DNA from: Pectinophora gossypiella
Lineage: Eukaryota > Arthropoda > Insecta > Lepidoptera > Gelechiidae
Length of the DNA: 64,000 nucleotides
Direction of reading: 5' to 3'
Assembly (NCBI RefSeq): GCF_024362695.1
Contig: NC_065406.1
Location: 16,883,545-16,947,544, forward strand
Numbering within the stretch: the first letter of the stretch is position 1; each line of letters starts with the position of its first letter. Positions 54,095-64,000 of this stretch are shown here, piece by piece. The notes under the pieces were generated by a model that had not been told where the DNA came from, searched no databases, and saw only the letters and a list, made by a program, of their open reading frames with translations. The position numbers and the translations under genes are program-made.

Positions 54095-54314
54095 TAACGG
54101 CTACGTACTTACATAAGTAAGTAGTAACCAGGACCAACGGCTTAATGTGCCTTCCGAAGTTCGGATCATCTTACTTTCGGACAATCAGGTGATCAGCTTG
54201 TAATGTTCTAACCAAACTAGGAATCACAAAGTATTTTTTGTGGTTTTTCCCCACCAGGATTTGGTGCCCAACCGGATCGTGAGCCCAACGCTCAACCACT
54301 GGACCACAGAGGTC
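54095..54314 (-). repeat. SINE-A, head and central domain
   Basis: Minus strand: ACCTCTGTGGTCCAGTGGTT head, a B box damaged in ATCCTGGTGGGG, GCTGATCACCTGATTGTCCG and the central domain. The tail is missing. Confidence 0.85.
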
Positions 54315-54850
54315 GTATGGTGGTAAAAAATCAGCTTATGGCCCATAACAATAAATTATCAATGATGTTAGGAAAAACATTATAAAAGAGATAATATTTA
54401 TTTTCAAACCTTCAAACAAAACACCCATCTTCAACACTGCACTGCATGATCTATGTCAAAATCCCGAAACATTTCATGTGAACGCAAGCGGTTATGACAC
54501 GTCCCGGGAACAGAATCTAGGGCTTTTACTGACAGCTCAACGAGACAACTCTTTATTAAGTTGCTTGCGGAAATTCTGAGTTTGCTGTTTGGAATTAGTA
54601 GAATTAGTGAGCAAAGTTATATTGTCTATGCGGAGTGTTGCCGAGTCGCGCGAAACAACTGAATATGTTGGTGGAAGTTGGTTGTTTACTAGTGAGTCAC
54701 TTATATTGGGTTTTAGGTTAACGTACCAACCGTAATGGGGCCCACCACCTTGCCATGGTCCTAACAACCTTCGGTCATACGGATCTACGGACCGAATCAC
54801 GGGTGATGCGAGTAGGACTTGCTCGAGGCTCTTTTCCACCCGCACTTATG
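54315..54850. other. Unannotated DNA
   Basis: A 102-codon minus frame (54537-54845) has no recognised domain. Nothing else assigned. Confidence 0.4.
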
Positions 54851-54988
54851 TACGGTCACGAGTACTAATATGTATACACTTTAAAACCTTAAGTTTTTTG
54901 ACAAATTAAACCGTAAGTCTCATTAAATATCAAATATGATAGTGCGACAGAAGTCTAAAGTGGGTACATCATATTGCTCATGACAGTA
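54851..54988 (+). repeat. MITE K
   Basis: TACGGTCACGAGTACTAATA to TGCTCATGACAGTA, with an 8-bp shortening in the ACCATGTCACATTAAC region. Confidence 0.78.
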
Positions 54989-55151
54989 CACCGCACCGTA
55001 ATGTGGCCATATTACTAAGCCTAAGCTGCCTGTCTGTCCGTCCATTTGTCCTTATTTTATTTATTCAAAGAGTTGGTATTAAATTACAGTACAGGAAGCC
55101 AGTTAAAATAAAACCTTAAAACTTTCCCACTTTCTTAAAAATATGGCTTTC

Positions 55152-55337
55152 TACAGGGTATTTATTATTAACACCGAAATGATTGATATTCAGACTATGA
55201 TTCTGAGTCGAATTTTCCGTCTCAAAAGTATTGAACCGAAAATAATTTAAAACAACACTAAAATGTTCATAAATTTTCCGACAGGAAATGCCACTTCAAA
55301 GTCAAAGTTTTCGTTATGGTGTCACTGACACCCTGTA
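55152..55337. repeat. Palindromic repeat P, solitary worn unit
   Basis: TACAGGGTATTTATTATTAA to GTGTCACTGACACCCTGTA, with CGAATTTTCCGTCTCAAAAG and TTTTCCGACAGGAAATGCCA in the arms. Confidence 0.75.
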
Positions 55338-55354
55338 TACACACACACTTACCT

Positions 55355-55548
55355 ACGAAACGCATTTCTCGTGAATGGGAATTTCCCCTTGATGTTTTCT
55401 TTCACGCTGGGCAAGTGATAATCGTTTGTGATCCGAACATGAATTAAAAAATCATTACGAAAATATTTTTGTTTTGACGGCACTTCTTGTAGATTTGTCG
55501 CAAATGGCAATACTTGGCCAGACACAAAGTGCTCACACTTGGTGTAAA
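55355..55548 (-). repeat. SINE-D fragment followed by H fragment
   Basis: 55355-55462: CGAAACGCATTTCTCGTGAA and TGATCCGAACATGAATTAAA (D). 55478-55548: CTTGTAGATTTGTCGCAAAT and TACTTGGCCAGACACA (H). Confidence 0.65.
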
Positions 55549-55649
55549 AATATCATAGACTTCAAGTGTGACCGTAAAATATCTCATCGATACCTATTAT
55601 AATAATATAAAAAATGTGGAATAAACATTGATGCTAATTCCTATAAATA

Positions 55650-55905
55650 CCATCTAATTTTATTTTAGGTTATATCTGTCATTTTCTTATCCTCCGAAAA
55701 GGAAAGGGACGGGTAATCGACAAGCATAAAATTTATGGAACACACGTCAATTTTAAGCACAAATCTAAAACAACCGTCTAAAAATTCGCCCGGGTTATTC
55801 ATTTATTTACTCATTCTTCCTAAAATTAAGAGCTGTCAATCATCCGTCCCTTTCCTTTTCGGCGGATAAGAAAATGACAGGTATAACTTAAAGTAAAATT
55901 AAGAG
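55650..55905. repeat. Foldback MITE G, complete
   Basis: The left arm (TTTTAGGTTATATCTGTCAT, TTTCTTATCCTCCGAAAAGG) and right arm (CTTTTCGGCGGATAAGAAAA, TGACAGGTATAACTTAAAGT) are inverted over roughly 75 bp. Confidence 0.78.
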
Positions 55906-55929
55906 ATGTTTGCAGGAATCGGGGCCAAT

Positions 55930-56215
55930 GTGTCTTCTAATTTTATTTTAAGGTTTTCCTGTCATTTTCTTATCCGCTGACAGAGAAAGGGACAGTAATC
56001 GACATGCATAAAATTTATGAAACTCACGTCAATTATAGGCCAAAATTTAAAAACCCTTCCAAAATTGTATATTGGCCAATAATCCGACAAAATGAAGTTG
56101 TCACCGTCACACGTCAAACGGGTTGCATACGAGCGAGATGCCAATTTGGTATAAGAACATGACATTTAAAATAAACTTTGGATGTGTCTGCAGGAATCGG
56201 CGCCATTGTTATCAA
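55930..56215. repeat. Foldback MITE G, second copy
   Basis: The left arm is present (TTTTCCTGTCATTTTCTTAT, CGACATGCATAAAATTTATG). The right arm is degraded to GACATTTAAAATAAACTTTG and TGCAGGAATCGGCGCCA. Confidence 0.65.
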
Positions 56216-56414
56216 AATCCTCAAGTTTAATTTTAGACAAACAAACGCATAAACCGGGGAATGAATGTTACCGTACCTCTACACGAGCGAAACCAATTGT
56301 TTTCTTGAATTTCTAATTTATGGGGAAACGTTGGAAAATAAAAATAATGTGTGGGTTCGCTCACAACCTCTCTAACGACTGAGATGGGTAAGTAAACAAT
56401 TATATTATTTTACT

Positions 56415-56515
56415 GAAATGCCTCCACCAATTCGTGGAGCAGCGTGGTGGAATGTGCTCCATATCACATCCGGATTGAGGGGAGACCATTGTCCAATAGT
56501 GAGACAATCCTCTAA
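56415..56515 (+). repeat. SINE-B tail fragment
   Basis: TGCCTCCACCAATTCGTGGA, GCAGCGTGGTGGAATGTGCT and GATTGAGGGGAGACCATTGT. Confidence 0.65.
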
Positions 56516-59024
56516 GAATATATGGAAGTGGGTGTCGCAAAAGTATTCTCGTAGAGCAACACCTACTCTTAGGCCCTGCCAGTTAGTAGAAGCACACTTG
56601 TATGCCATTCAGAGTTCCCATTTTACCAAGCTATTTGAGTGCAATAGGCAGGAATTAGATAAAGTAACATTCTAAAAATGGCCGTGGCAATGCCAATCTG
56701 CCTTAAGAGTCCATTTACTACGGCATAGAGTTGTATATTTTATTCCCAAGAATAAATAGTTAATCTATCCAGCTGCATCCGTACCGAGTATCTTTCACAC
56801 AGAATTAATTCAATCTCACTGAGGATACAAATCCTTACCGGGCTGAGTCTTACTCCAGGTTCGCAGGCTTAGCTGCTTATCTCCGAGATTAAACATAGAG
56901 TCGAGAATTTTATGGAGAGATTCGTGAGGTTTTATATATTTCCCATTGAGAGAATGGAAATTCTAGAAATGAGAAACCAAAACAATTTATCACGGATAAA
57001 CTTGTTGAAGGTCAATTGAACATTTTTGCATATACGTCATTTCGCATGGTATCATGGCTGAGAAGGAGAAGTTGCAAGAAACTGCTACAGCATCATTTAA
57101 ACAAGGCAAGGTATATCGTCATTTTGACTTACACGCGATAGGATAGCGTTATCAATTCCGAATAACTTATCGCATCGCATGCGATAGTACCTTGCTTCAG
57201 TTACTGATGATCTCAAAAGTCTCAACTATAATAATATTATCTCGACTATAATGTAATGACTGAGCGAAAAAGAGTTACGTTTTTCTCTTTTACACTTACC
57301 AATCAAAATCATAAACATATTATAATCATAAGCTCACAACTATATCCCAATTCGGGTAGTCAAAGATAAATCCATCGCAAAATAAACTCACATCTCACGG
57401 AGCTTTCTTAGTTAGACCAATATCAAAATAATAAATCATCTTGCATTTTGCTCTGAATCGCAACACTATGCTCATTAGGTTCCATTCATAAAATTTTCTA
57501 CACAATTTTACTTCTTTAAAACAATCACACTTGAATTCAGTCCTTTTGAACATAAAGTTGCTAAACTTAAGAATTATTAACACAACAACAACTCCGTAGT
57601 TGCATCAGAGTTTGTACTTGCACTCGATGTAAATTATTCCGCGCTGAAGTTTGTCTGTAAGGTGGCAATTAGCTGAAATTGTCCCTCAAGACAGAATGCT
57701 GGGGCTTTTGCAATTGTTCACGAAGCTGACTGCAATTACAAGGGAGACGTTGTGAATGGGAACTATTTTGTATTGCATAGCAAACTCACGAGTTAAGTGA
57801 GATGACAATCCATAATATGATCTTGTATGTTTCGGGACAAGGAAAGATGTGGAGACGTCTTTGCGTGTTCAAAAATAAACAGAAGTTAGAATTCGTTGTG
57901 CAAGAATAAGATTTGTTGCATCTTGTTAATGTTTAAGTTCACTATTTGTTTATATTCAAATTCAAAAATATCTTTATTCAGTAGGTAACATAGTTACACT
58001 TAGAATCGTCAATTTTCACATAACGAACGTCTCATCCGCCTAAAACTACTGCAGCTATGTACCTAAAATTGGGAATAGATCCTAGAAACTACGGACAACT
58101 AGGGTCAAAATATCCTTAAAATGTATTTATTGTTGACTCCAACACTATTTCTTTGTAGGTCTAATGAAAATAGAAATAAGATCAATACGTTTTACTAATA
58201 TTGTTACGAGTACACCGAAATGGAAACCTTTTTATAATCACATTCAGTCTTTCAACAAAAGAACCTACTTATACTCTCTTCCGTAGTTCCAAACATGTAC
58301 CCATAATATGAATTTCATAGTATTACAATGGATACCATTAGATAATAACAACCGACCCGATATTTCACCGGGTCGGGATCATTTGTGAATATATCTTACA
58401 AATGTCTGTTGAGTTGCCCTTTCCTTTGTCCCGGTATAAAATTATGCCCTTCTATTTCGTACGGATAGCCCGACATCCATTTTCAATGGATTTTTTCGTC
58501 ACACATGTATTTAACATATCTTTTCGCCTACACTTTTCGTTTTATGTGTTAGGGTAAAGGTCAGTGGTAAGTGTGTAGACTTTTCTTTGATGTTTCGTTT
58601 TGTGTCACTTACATTTGAAATTGAGTGACCGATTAGTGGTGAACACTAGGCCTATCACGCTAACTGCGCGAGATTAGCGAGTAAAACGTCAAAGCGCGAG
58701 TTGTCAAATTTGAGAGACGAGTTAAGGTTTCTCGTTCACGCATCGACTTGCTCGCGACTTTAATCTGAAAAGTGTGTCACACAATCTCACACAAATGATT
58801 TCTTATGAAAATAGGTACGTATCTGTTTTTTTTCTTTTTCTTGGCTCTTATATAAGCAATATACAATAAATATTTCTTTTTCCTTTGGAGTGCGACATCT
58901 TATTAAAATCGCGGATGTTCAGGTAGCCGCGTGTACCAAGGACCTTATTTTATCTCGCGACGCGTTGCGTCGCACTTACATAGCGTGCTAGGGAAGCGCC
59001 TGGCCGCTAGGCTGGAGCCTTAGT
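56516..59024. other. Long unannotated stretch
   Basis: A+T-rich. I see no coding gene, no SINE or LINE tail and no long inverted repeat. It is the largest interval in the window without an assigned repeat. Confidence 0.45.
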
Positions 59025-59160
59025 CAAATTGCAAACGATTACGAAAAACCACAGACTTATTGTAGATTTGCCGAATGAGGTAATTGACTACTTATCCGAA
59101 CAAACGGAGAGAGTTGAGAGCTCTCACCTGGTAAAAAAAATAAGAAAAACGACAGTGAGT
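59025..59160 (-). repeat. Retroposon H, old fragment
   Basis: ACTTATTGTAGATTTGCCGA, ATTGACTACTTATCCGAACA and GAGAGCTCTCACCTGGTA match H in reverse with many changes. Confidence 0.55.
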
Positions 59161-59312
59161 ATGGTACTGTCCCCGTCGCTTTTCGAAATTCTTTCCAACT
59201 TGGCTAACCCCCAGGTCGCCTATAATTAATTAAATACTGTAGAACAGTAAAGCCGCCATAGATCTCATAGCCCATAGAGATTGGCGACCAACTATCTAGT
59301 CAACAGCAATTT

Positions 59313-59644
59313 GACGGCCTCCGTGGTCCAGTGGTTTGAGCGTTGGGCTCACGATCTGGAGGTCCCCGGTTCGAATCCCGGTAAGGACATATCACAAAAA
59401 TCACTTTGTGATCCCTATTTTGGTCAGGACGTTACAGGCTGATCACCTGATTGTCCAAAATGTAAGATGATCCATGCTTCGGAAGGCACGTGCAGCAGAT
59501 GGTCCCGGTTACTACTTAACTGATGTAAGTAAGTTGTCGTTACATGAGCCATGTCGGGGGCCTTTGGCGGCTCAATAGTAACTCTGACACCTGGGTTGAT
59601 GAGGTTGTTAATTTACCTCACAACCCACACGATAGAAGAAGAAT
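59313..59644 (+). repeat. SINE-A, full-length with 8-bp target duplication
   Basis: GACGGCCTCCGTGGTCCAGT head, CCCGGTTCGAATCCCGGTAA B box, central domain reading CGTGCAGCAGATGGTCCCGG, and a GAAGAAGAAT tail. AGCAATTT lies at 59305-59312 and 59645-59652. Confidence 0.92.
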
Positions 59645-59652
59645 AGCAATTT

Positions 59653-61194
59653 ACATTTAAAATCCTCACAGAATTAAGATAAATATTACATGAAAAGTAC
59701 TAATTTAGAACTTTCAGTAAATAACTAATAATAGAGTTAACTACAAATACTTATTCAGAAATACATGAGTAATTCTTGAAACTTCGTAACTTATTCAATA
59801 TATCATTAAGTAAGTAGATTTTTTTCTTCGAAAGTAGCAAGTTGGCAGTTTGAATGTAAATAAGTATTACTTGTTCGAGTAAGTATTGACTTTTACTTAA
59901 AAAGTTCTTACTAAAGAAATGAAATAAATACTGTTTTCACAAACAAAGCACTGGAAGTTTTTAAAAGAAAAACAATCCAATTCGATTCGAATTTGATTAA
60001 TTTAATTTTTTCTGTTTTCATGTAAAATTTTATTTTCTTTTTATTTCATTTCATACACAAAGAAAACCTTAAAAAGTTCCATATAGAGATAGAGTACTAA
60101 AAAAAAATTACCAAAAAAATATATACTTATATTTAAAAACCTAAAATCTGACTACGGAAAAATGGCGCTCTAAAAAGTAGGTAACAAGAAATATTTTTCT
60201 GATATTCTCCCTAAAAGTGGTGTTTAGGAGATAGCCGTCATCGTATGCCAATCTGTTCATAGAGTTCGCTTACCACGGCCAATTCTTGAACATCACTATT
60301 CAGAATAATTTCGGAAACTATTTTCTTGTTTTGTTCTTTTTCAAGCGCGATATTTCCGTGGTTGGATTCAAGCTCAGGTTTAAGCTCATAGCTCAGAACA
60401 TACCTATCAAGTTCTCAAAATATTTTTTTATGCCTTAATGTACCTACGCATGTTATCCAACTCCTTTACTTCCTTCTCCCTAGGTAGCTCATCACACATG
60501 CAGTGGCTCTCAGGTTTTCAAAGGAAGCGTACTTTAGTACGCTCTGTTCCTTGTGAACTTGATTTATGATGCGACTGTCTGCTTGGATCTGTTGAGACGA
60601 TTGTAGGTTCGCAGTGTAGGATTAGAGATAAAAAACGGGTCATTTGCGAGTCCGACTCACGTACTGAAGGTTGTGAAGCCGTTTGCCGTTGAAAAATATT
60701 GTCTCCATACAGCTAAATAGGTCGCGATTAATTTTCTAACTGCAAAAAAAATTAAAATCACAGAAACACATTACTATTCCATTGAAAAACTATTGCCTCC
60801 ATACATCGCCATAGCTCGCGATTAGTTTACCAACTGCAAATGCACGCGTTTCTGAGAAAAAGGGTTTTCACAAACAGAGCAACAGACCACAAAGTGATTA
60901 TATAACTTCTGATTTTTTTTGAGGTTTGGAACCCTAAAATTAAGTTTACAAACTAAAATGCGAATACGGAAAAGTCGCACGGTAGAAAGTATGAAGTATA
61001 GGAGTCAACGTTACCCTCGCTTTTGTTCGGCTATAGCCCAATAATAACGTAAATAGCATTAAATTTTATGTGCATTAATATTTTCCTGCCACTGGTCATC
61101 TGGAAAAAAAAATGTACAAGAATAAATATTAAGCTGCAGCATGCGTGAAAAAGAGTAAATATACAGAGAGAAAACAGTGGGGTTAGGTACTATG
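59653..61194. other. Unannotated DNA
   Basis: A+T-rich. 60690-60747 and 60779-60839 are a diverged direct repeat (TGTCTCCATACAGCTAAATA against TGCCTCCATACATCGCCATA, each followed by CGCGATTA and AACTGCAAA). No gene. Confidence 0.45.
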
Positions 61195-61385
61195 CTCATC
61201 ATCATCAATTTAAGAGCCACGCTCTTGTCAGTGTAGCATTTTCCATTCCAGTCTATCAAAGGCCAATTCCTTGACTTCCCTATAAGCCACGATGTTAACA
61301 TTTTCTTTAATCTGTTCCATGTAAGCTCTTCTTGGTCTTCCCTTTCCTCTCTTTCCTTCTAGCTTTCCTTCTACTATGCTATCGA
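61195..61385 (-). pseudogene. LINE Q, longest C-terminal fragment
   Basis: The minus frame reads EGKLEGKRGKGRPRRAYMEQ, then IKENVNIVAYREVKELAFDR and LEWKMLH, where TGA replaces the expected Arg codon of RQERGS. TAA and ATTGATGATGA follow. The GRPRRAYMEQI motif is typical of the C-terminal end of lepidopteran LINE polymerases. Confidence 0.72.
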
Positions 61386-61949
61386 CCCAGTAATACAATC
61401 TACAGTTGTACTACCAACCGTTCGACCAGTTGGTCGAACCTCTCACCTAGCATCTTTAGACTCATCAGTGATTTCATAAAACAGAATAAATATACCACAT
61501 TTACATTCCCCTACAGTTCAGAGTTAAACGTTTATGATACTGAAATATTCACTAAGAATCCGTTTATGGCTGCAGTTCACACAAACGGAGTCGCAAACGG
61601 TAGCTAGTTCATCACAGTACGTGAGGGTAATATAAAGGCGAGTAATATTTTAATAAACTATAAAACAGTGGCGCTAAGTTATGAGCAGGACGGGCAATGC
61701 GATCGTTTATTTTACTGAGCTCGTAATGTGAAGTATCTGTTCTTATTGCAGCGATATTAATTTTATGATTATTAATTTGTATAATGTGCCTCGGAGAATC
61801 ATCTATAGTTAAGGATTTTATAGTACTCACTCGTCCTTAGGGAAACTCACAAAGGGAAAATGTCTAACGTGGACAGCATTTGAACCCGCAGCACTATCAA
61901 GCCGGGACGAGTGCATTAACCATTACACGATCCACGGGATAGTACAAAG
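61386..61949. other. Unannotated DNA
   Basis: 61849-61945 contains a tRNA-like reversed B box (AGCATTTGAACCCGCAG) and GGGACGAGTGCATTAACCAT, probably an old SINE head in reverse. No gene. Confidence 0.4.
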
Positions 61950-62040
61950 CAGCTGTCAATCATCCGTCCCTTTCCTTTTCGGCGGGTAAGAAAAAGGCAG
62001 GTATAACTTAAAATAAAATTAGGAGAAGTCTGCTGGAATC
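61950..62040. repeat. MITE G, right arm
   Basis: GCAGCTGTCAATCATCCGTC, CCTTTTCGGCGGGTAAGAAA and GGCAGGTATAACTTAAAATA, then CTGCTGGAATC. Confidence 0.75.
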
Positions 62041-62334
62041 AACTTTAATCATAACTTCAAATATGAAGTTCTAAGTAAAAAATATAGGTACTCTATTTAA
62101 TAATATTGTATATTTTAATGATATAAATTTAGTATTTTATTTTAAGTTATACCTCTTATTTTGTTCTATTACATTTCACAACATAATTATCTTCTACAAC
62201 CAAGTCAGTGTTATCTTTAGGTTCATCAAATCGCTGGCATGCCGAATAGAAGATGACGACCTCCAAGTCAGCATAGAAGACCAGACGAAGACATAGATGT
62301 TTCACATCCCTACCATCATCACCTCCCTAGCGTT

Positions 62335-62480
62335 GACCCGTTTTTTCATGAGGTCTGCTTAATTAACCTGAAGATTGGACAGGTCCGGTTTTTAATAGAA
62401 GCGACTTCCAGTCTGACCTTTCAACCTGCGATGGGAAAACCAGCCCAAAACAGGTTAGGCCACATACTTCCAACACTTCG
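62335..62480 (-). repeat. SINE-D 3' fragment
   Basis: GAAGATTGGACAGGTCCGGT, AGAAGCGACTTCCAGTCTGA and GGGAAAACCAGCCCAAAACA. Confidence 0.75.
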
Positions 62481-63293
62481 GAATGTGAGTTTTCAAATCA
62501 CAACTAAAGTCCAAAGTGTAATTATACGATAAATACTTACCGTTCACTTGACGATTGATGAATTTGAACCTAAATCGCTATCCGCTACCAGTCGGGCTCG
62601 TGTCCAAAGTTTTACAACTGCGTGTTGCGACTTGAACGAGTTTGTAAAGACGTTCAAACAAAGAATTGTGTTATGAACAGATTTTGTTCTTCCACTTTAA
62701 ACTTGTATTGTGATGTCGTGTTGAAAAGTAAAACTGACTCGGATTAGATTGCTAATAAAGTTTCGTTGACAGAACACCTTTACAATTTTGTAACGTGTTC
62801 GTGCAGCTTTTATAAACAATTGGGTGGAGCATAGCTCCTTGTGGCAGCCCCTGTTACTTTAGCAAAAGTAGACACGCTAAGAGATTTCATCTATTTTTTT
62901 AAATTATTTAATAATTTTATATTTAACATCCTAAAGAATTTGATTAGCATTCCCTGCATTATAAATGAGAATATACTTATGTGGTCATCCGTTTTTCAAC
63001 AATAACATTAAACGTTGAGACAAAAATGTGTGGCACAATTTTTACGTTTTTTTTTATTTTATTTAAAACAAAAGACAGTGATTTCAACTTCACCTATTGG
63101 GAATCATTTCCGGAAAAAAAATCAAATTTCAGTTTCATTCTCCATTTATTTTGTGACAGGGAACAGAACGGGACGTGTGTAAAATTTTTATACCGCAACC
63201 TTTACGACTTGTATCATTTGGGGTGTGCGTAGGGAGATAATAATTTGCTACTTTGTTGAATATTAATATTGTGATTGACGATCATCGCATATA
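62481..63293. other. Unannotated DNA
   Basis: A+T-rich; no gene or repeat recognised. Confidence 0.5.
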
Positions 63294-64000
63294 CACTTCT
63301 CATCAAAAAAATCGAAACACTTCCGTTTTCATTGTTTCTGTCCGAATTTAACACAAAAAAGAATTCATACGATGAAAAAAAATACATAAATGTATAGCTG
63401 GCAGTTTGGCCATTACAGTAATAAGCGAAAATTCTAAATTCAAAATTAGAATTTCATTTGTTTATCTTATAAACGAAATGAATCACTGTTTTGAGACAAA
63501 TTTGTGTTTAGGGTTGGAGTACATTTAGCGTTTAAAAACTAAAAATTGGCGCCTATCCTTAAACTTTTTGTTTTTTATTTCAATACTGTGACTTTGGGAC
63601 GTCTGAAAAAAGGTTTTTTTTCTAAAACGTATGGATACTTCGCCCACAGAAGCCGCCCAAGTTGTGGCATTGCTGGATTCTGGCCTTAGTCAGCGTGTTG
63701 TGGCTGCAAGACTGCATCTAAGCCTGTCATCTGTTCATAGAGTCTATAAACGTTATCGGGAGACTGGTTTGTTCACGCGCCGTTCAGGATCTGGCAGGAA
63801 TCGGGTCACTTCTGAGCGAGATGATCGATTTATTGTAACAACTTCTTTAAGAAATCGACGCCTTAACGCTTTTCAACTGCAGCAGCGGCTTCGTGTTGTA
63901 CGAAGGGTGGCTGTAAGTGACTGTACAATTAGAAGAAGGTTGATGGATCGTGGACTGGTACCGCATAAGCCAGCAAATGGGCCGAAATTAACTGCAGACC
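63294..64000 (+). mobile_element. Tc1-like DNA transposon, left part
   Basis: Begins after a TA (63292-63293) with CACTTCTCATCAAAAAAATC and GAAACAC, the form of a Tc1/mariner terminal repeat. About 330 bp later the transposase frame opens. The right half and second terminal repeat lie outside the window, so completeness and the TA duplication cannot be verified. Confidence 0.75.
63631..64000 (+). CDS. Tc1-like transposase, N-terminal part (open at window end)
   Basis: The ATG at 63631 opens 123 codons with no stop up to the window edge. Residues about 5-60 (VALLDSGLSQRVVAARLHLS, then SSVHRVYKRYRETG) form a helix-turn-helix of the kind Tc1/mariner transposases use to grip their terminal repeats. 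A basic linker GRNRVTSERDD follows. Residues about 75-115 (LNAFQLQQRLRV, VSDCTIRRRLMDRGL) form the second helix-turn-helix. The catalytic DDE domain would follow off-window. A full protein of this family is usually about 340 residues. No frameshift is seen, so the copy may be intact. The family is well supported; the exact lineage is unknown. Confidence 0.85.
   Translation, partial: MDTSPTEAAQVVALLDSGLSQRVVAARLHLSLSSVHRVYKRYRETGLFTRRSGSGRNRVTSERDDRFIVTTSLRNRRLNAFQLQQRLRVVRRVAVSDCTIRRRLMDRGLVPHKPANGPKLTAD

Overview
The window looks like lepidopteran (moth or butterfly) nuclear DNA. It is A+T-rich and carries tRNA- and 5S-derived SINEs, RTE-like LINE tails and foldback MITEs of the kinds common in that order. 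The organism call is an inference from repeat types. I recognise no host protein gene, rRNA gene or functional tRNA gene. Nearly everything identifiable is a mobile element or a remnant of one. Family letters used here are mine, not database names.

The only large intact gene is the 1704-residue Gag-Pol polyprotein of a complete, young BEL/Pao LTR retrotransposon at 13035-19910. Its two 177-bp LTRs differ by one base, it is flanked by a 5-bp target duplication (GTTAG), its primer-binding site matches tRNA-Tyr, and it sits inside an older tandem palindromic repeat (family P). At the right edge a Tc1-like transposon begins near 63294, and its transposase frame (from 63631) is still open when the window ends.

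SINE families. A: tRNA-like head, (GAA)n tail. B: tRNA-like head, LINE-derived tail. C: 5S rRNA-like head, LINE-derived tail. D: a different tRNA-like head and a (TGATGATG)-type tail. A, B and C share one central block (TGCTTCGGAAGGCACGTTAA plus its continuation) of which about 18 copies are visible. H is a separate ~300-bp poly(A) retroposon. LINE 3' ends: V (C-terminus like NVEEA-K-VCQDRS), Q (C-terminus RQERGS, stop), W/RTE-like (C-terminus AQQW, (TGATGA) tail), M ((GATTAT) tail) and N (Cys-rich C-terminus, (AAAT) tail). Non-autonomous DNA elements or foldbacks: E, F, G, K, P, and T (arrays of GCATAA motifs around a G+C hairpin core).

Layout: 1-13.0 kb is intergenic DNA with scattered SINEs, LINE tails and MITEs; 13.0-19.9 kb is the BEL element; 20-35 kb is a dense nest of SINE, LINE and MITE insertions, including an RTE pseudogene at 24.9 kb; 33-38.4 kb holds several tandem P units; 40.7-55 kb has the second T element, the clearest SINEs with target duplications, and nested insertions; 56.5-59 kb and 59.7-61 kb are mostly unrecognised A+T-rich DNA; 61.2-64 kb has a Q LINE tail, MITE and SINE fragments and the Tc1-like element. 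The elements interact by parasitism: the SINE B and C tails copy the 3' end of the W LINE, and insertions inside insertions give a relative order of arrival.
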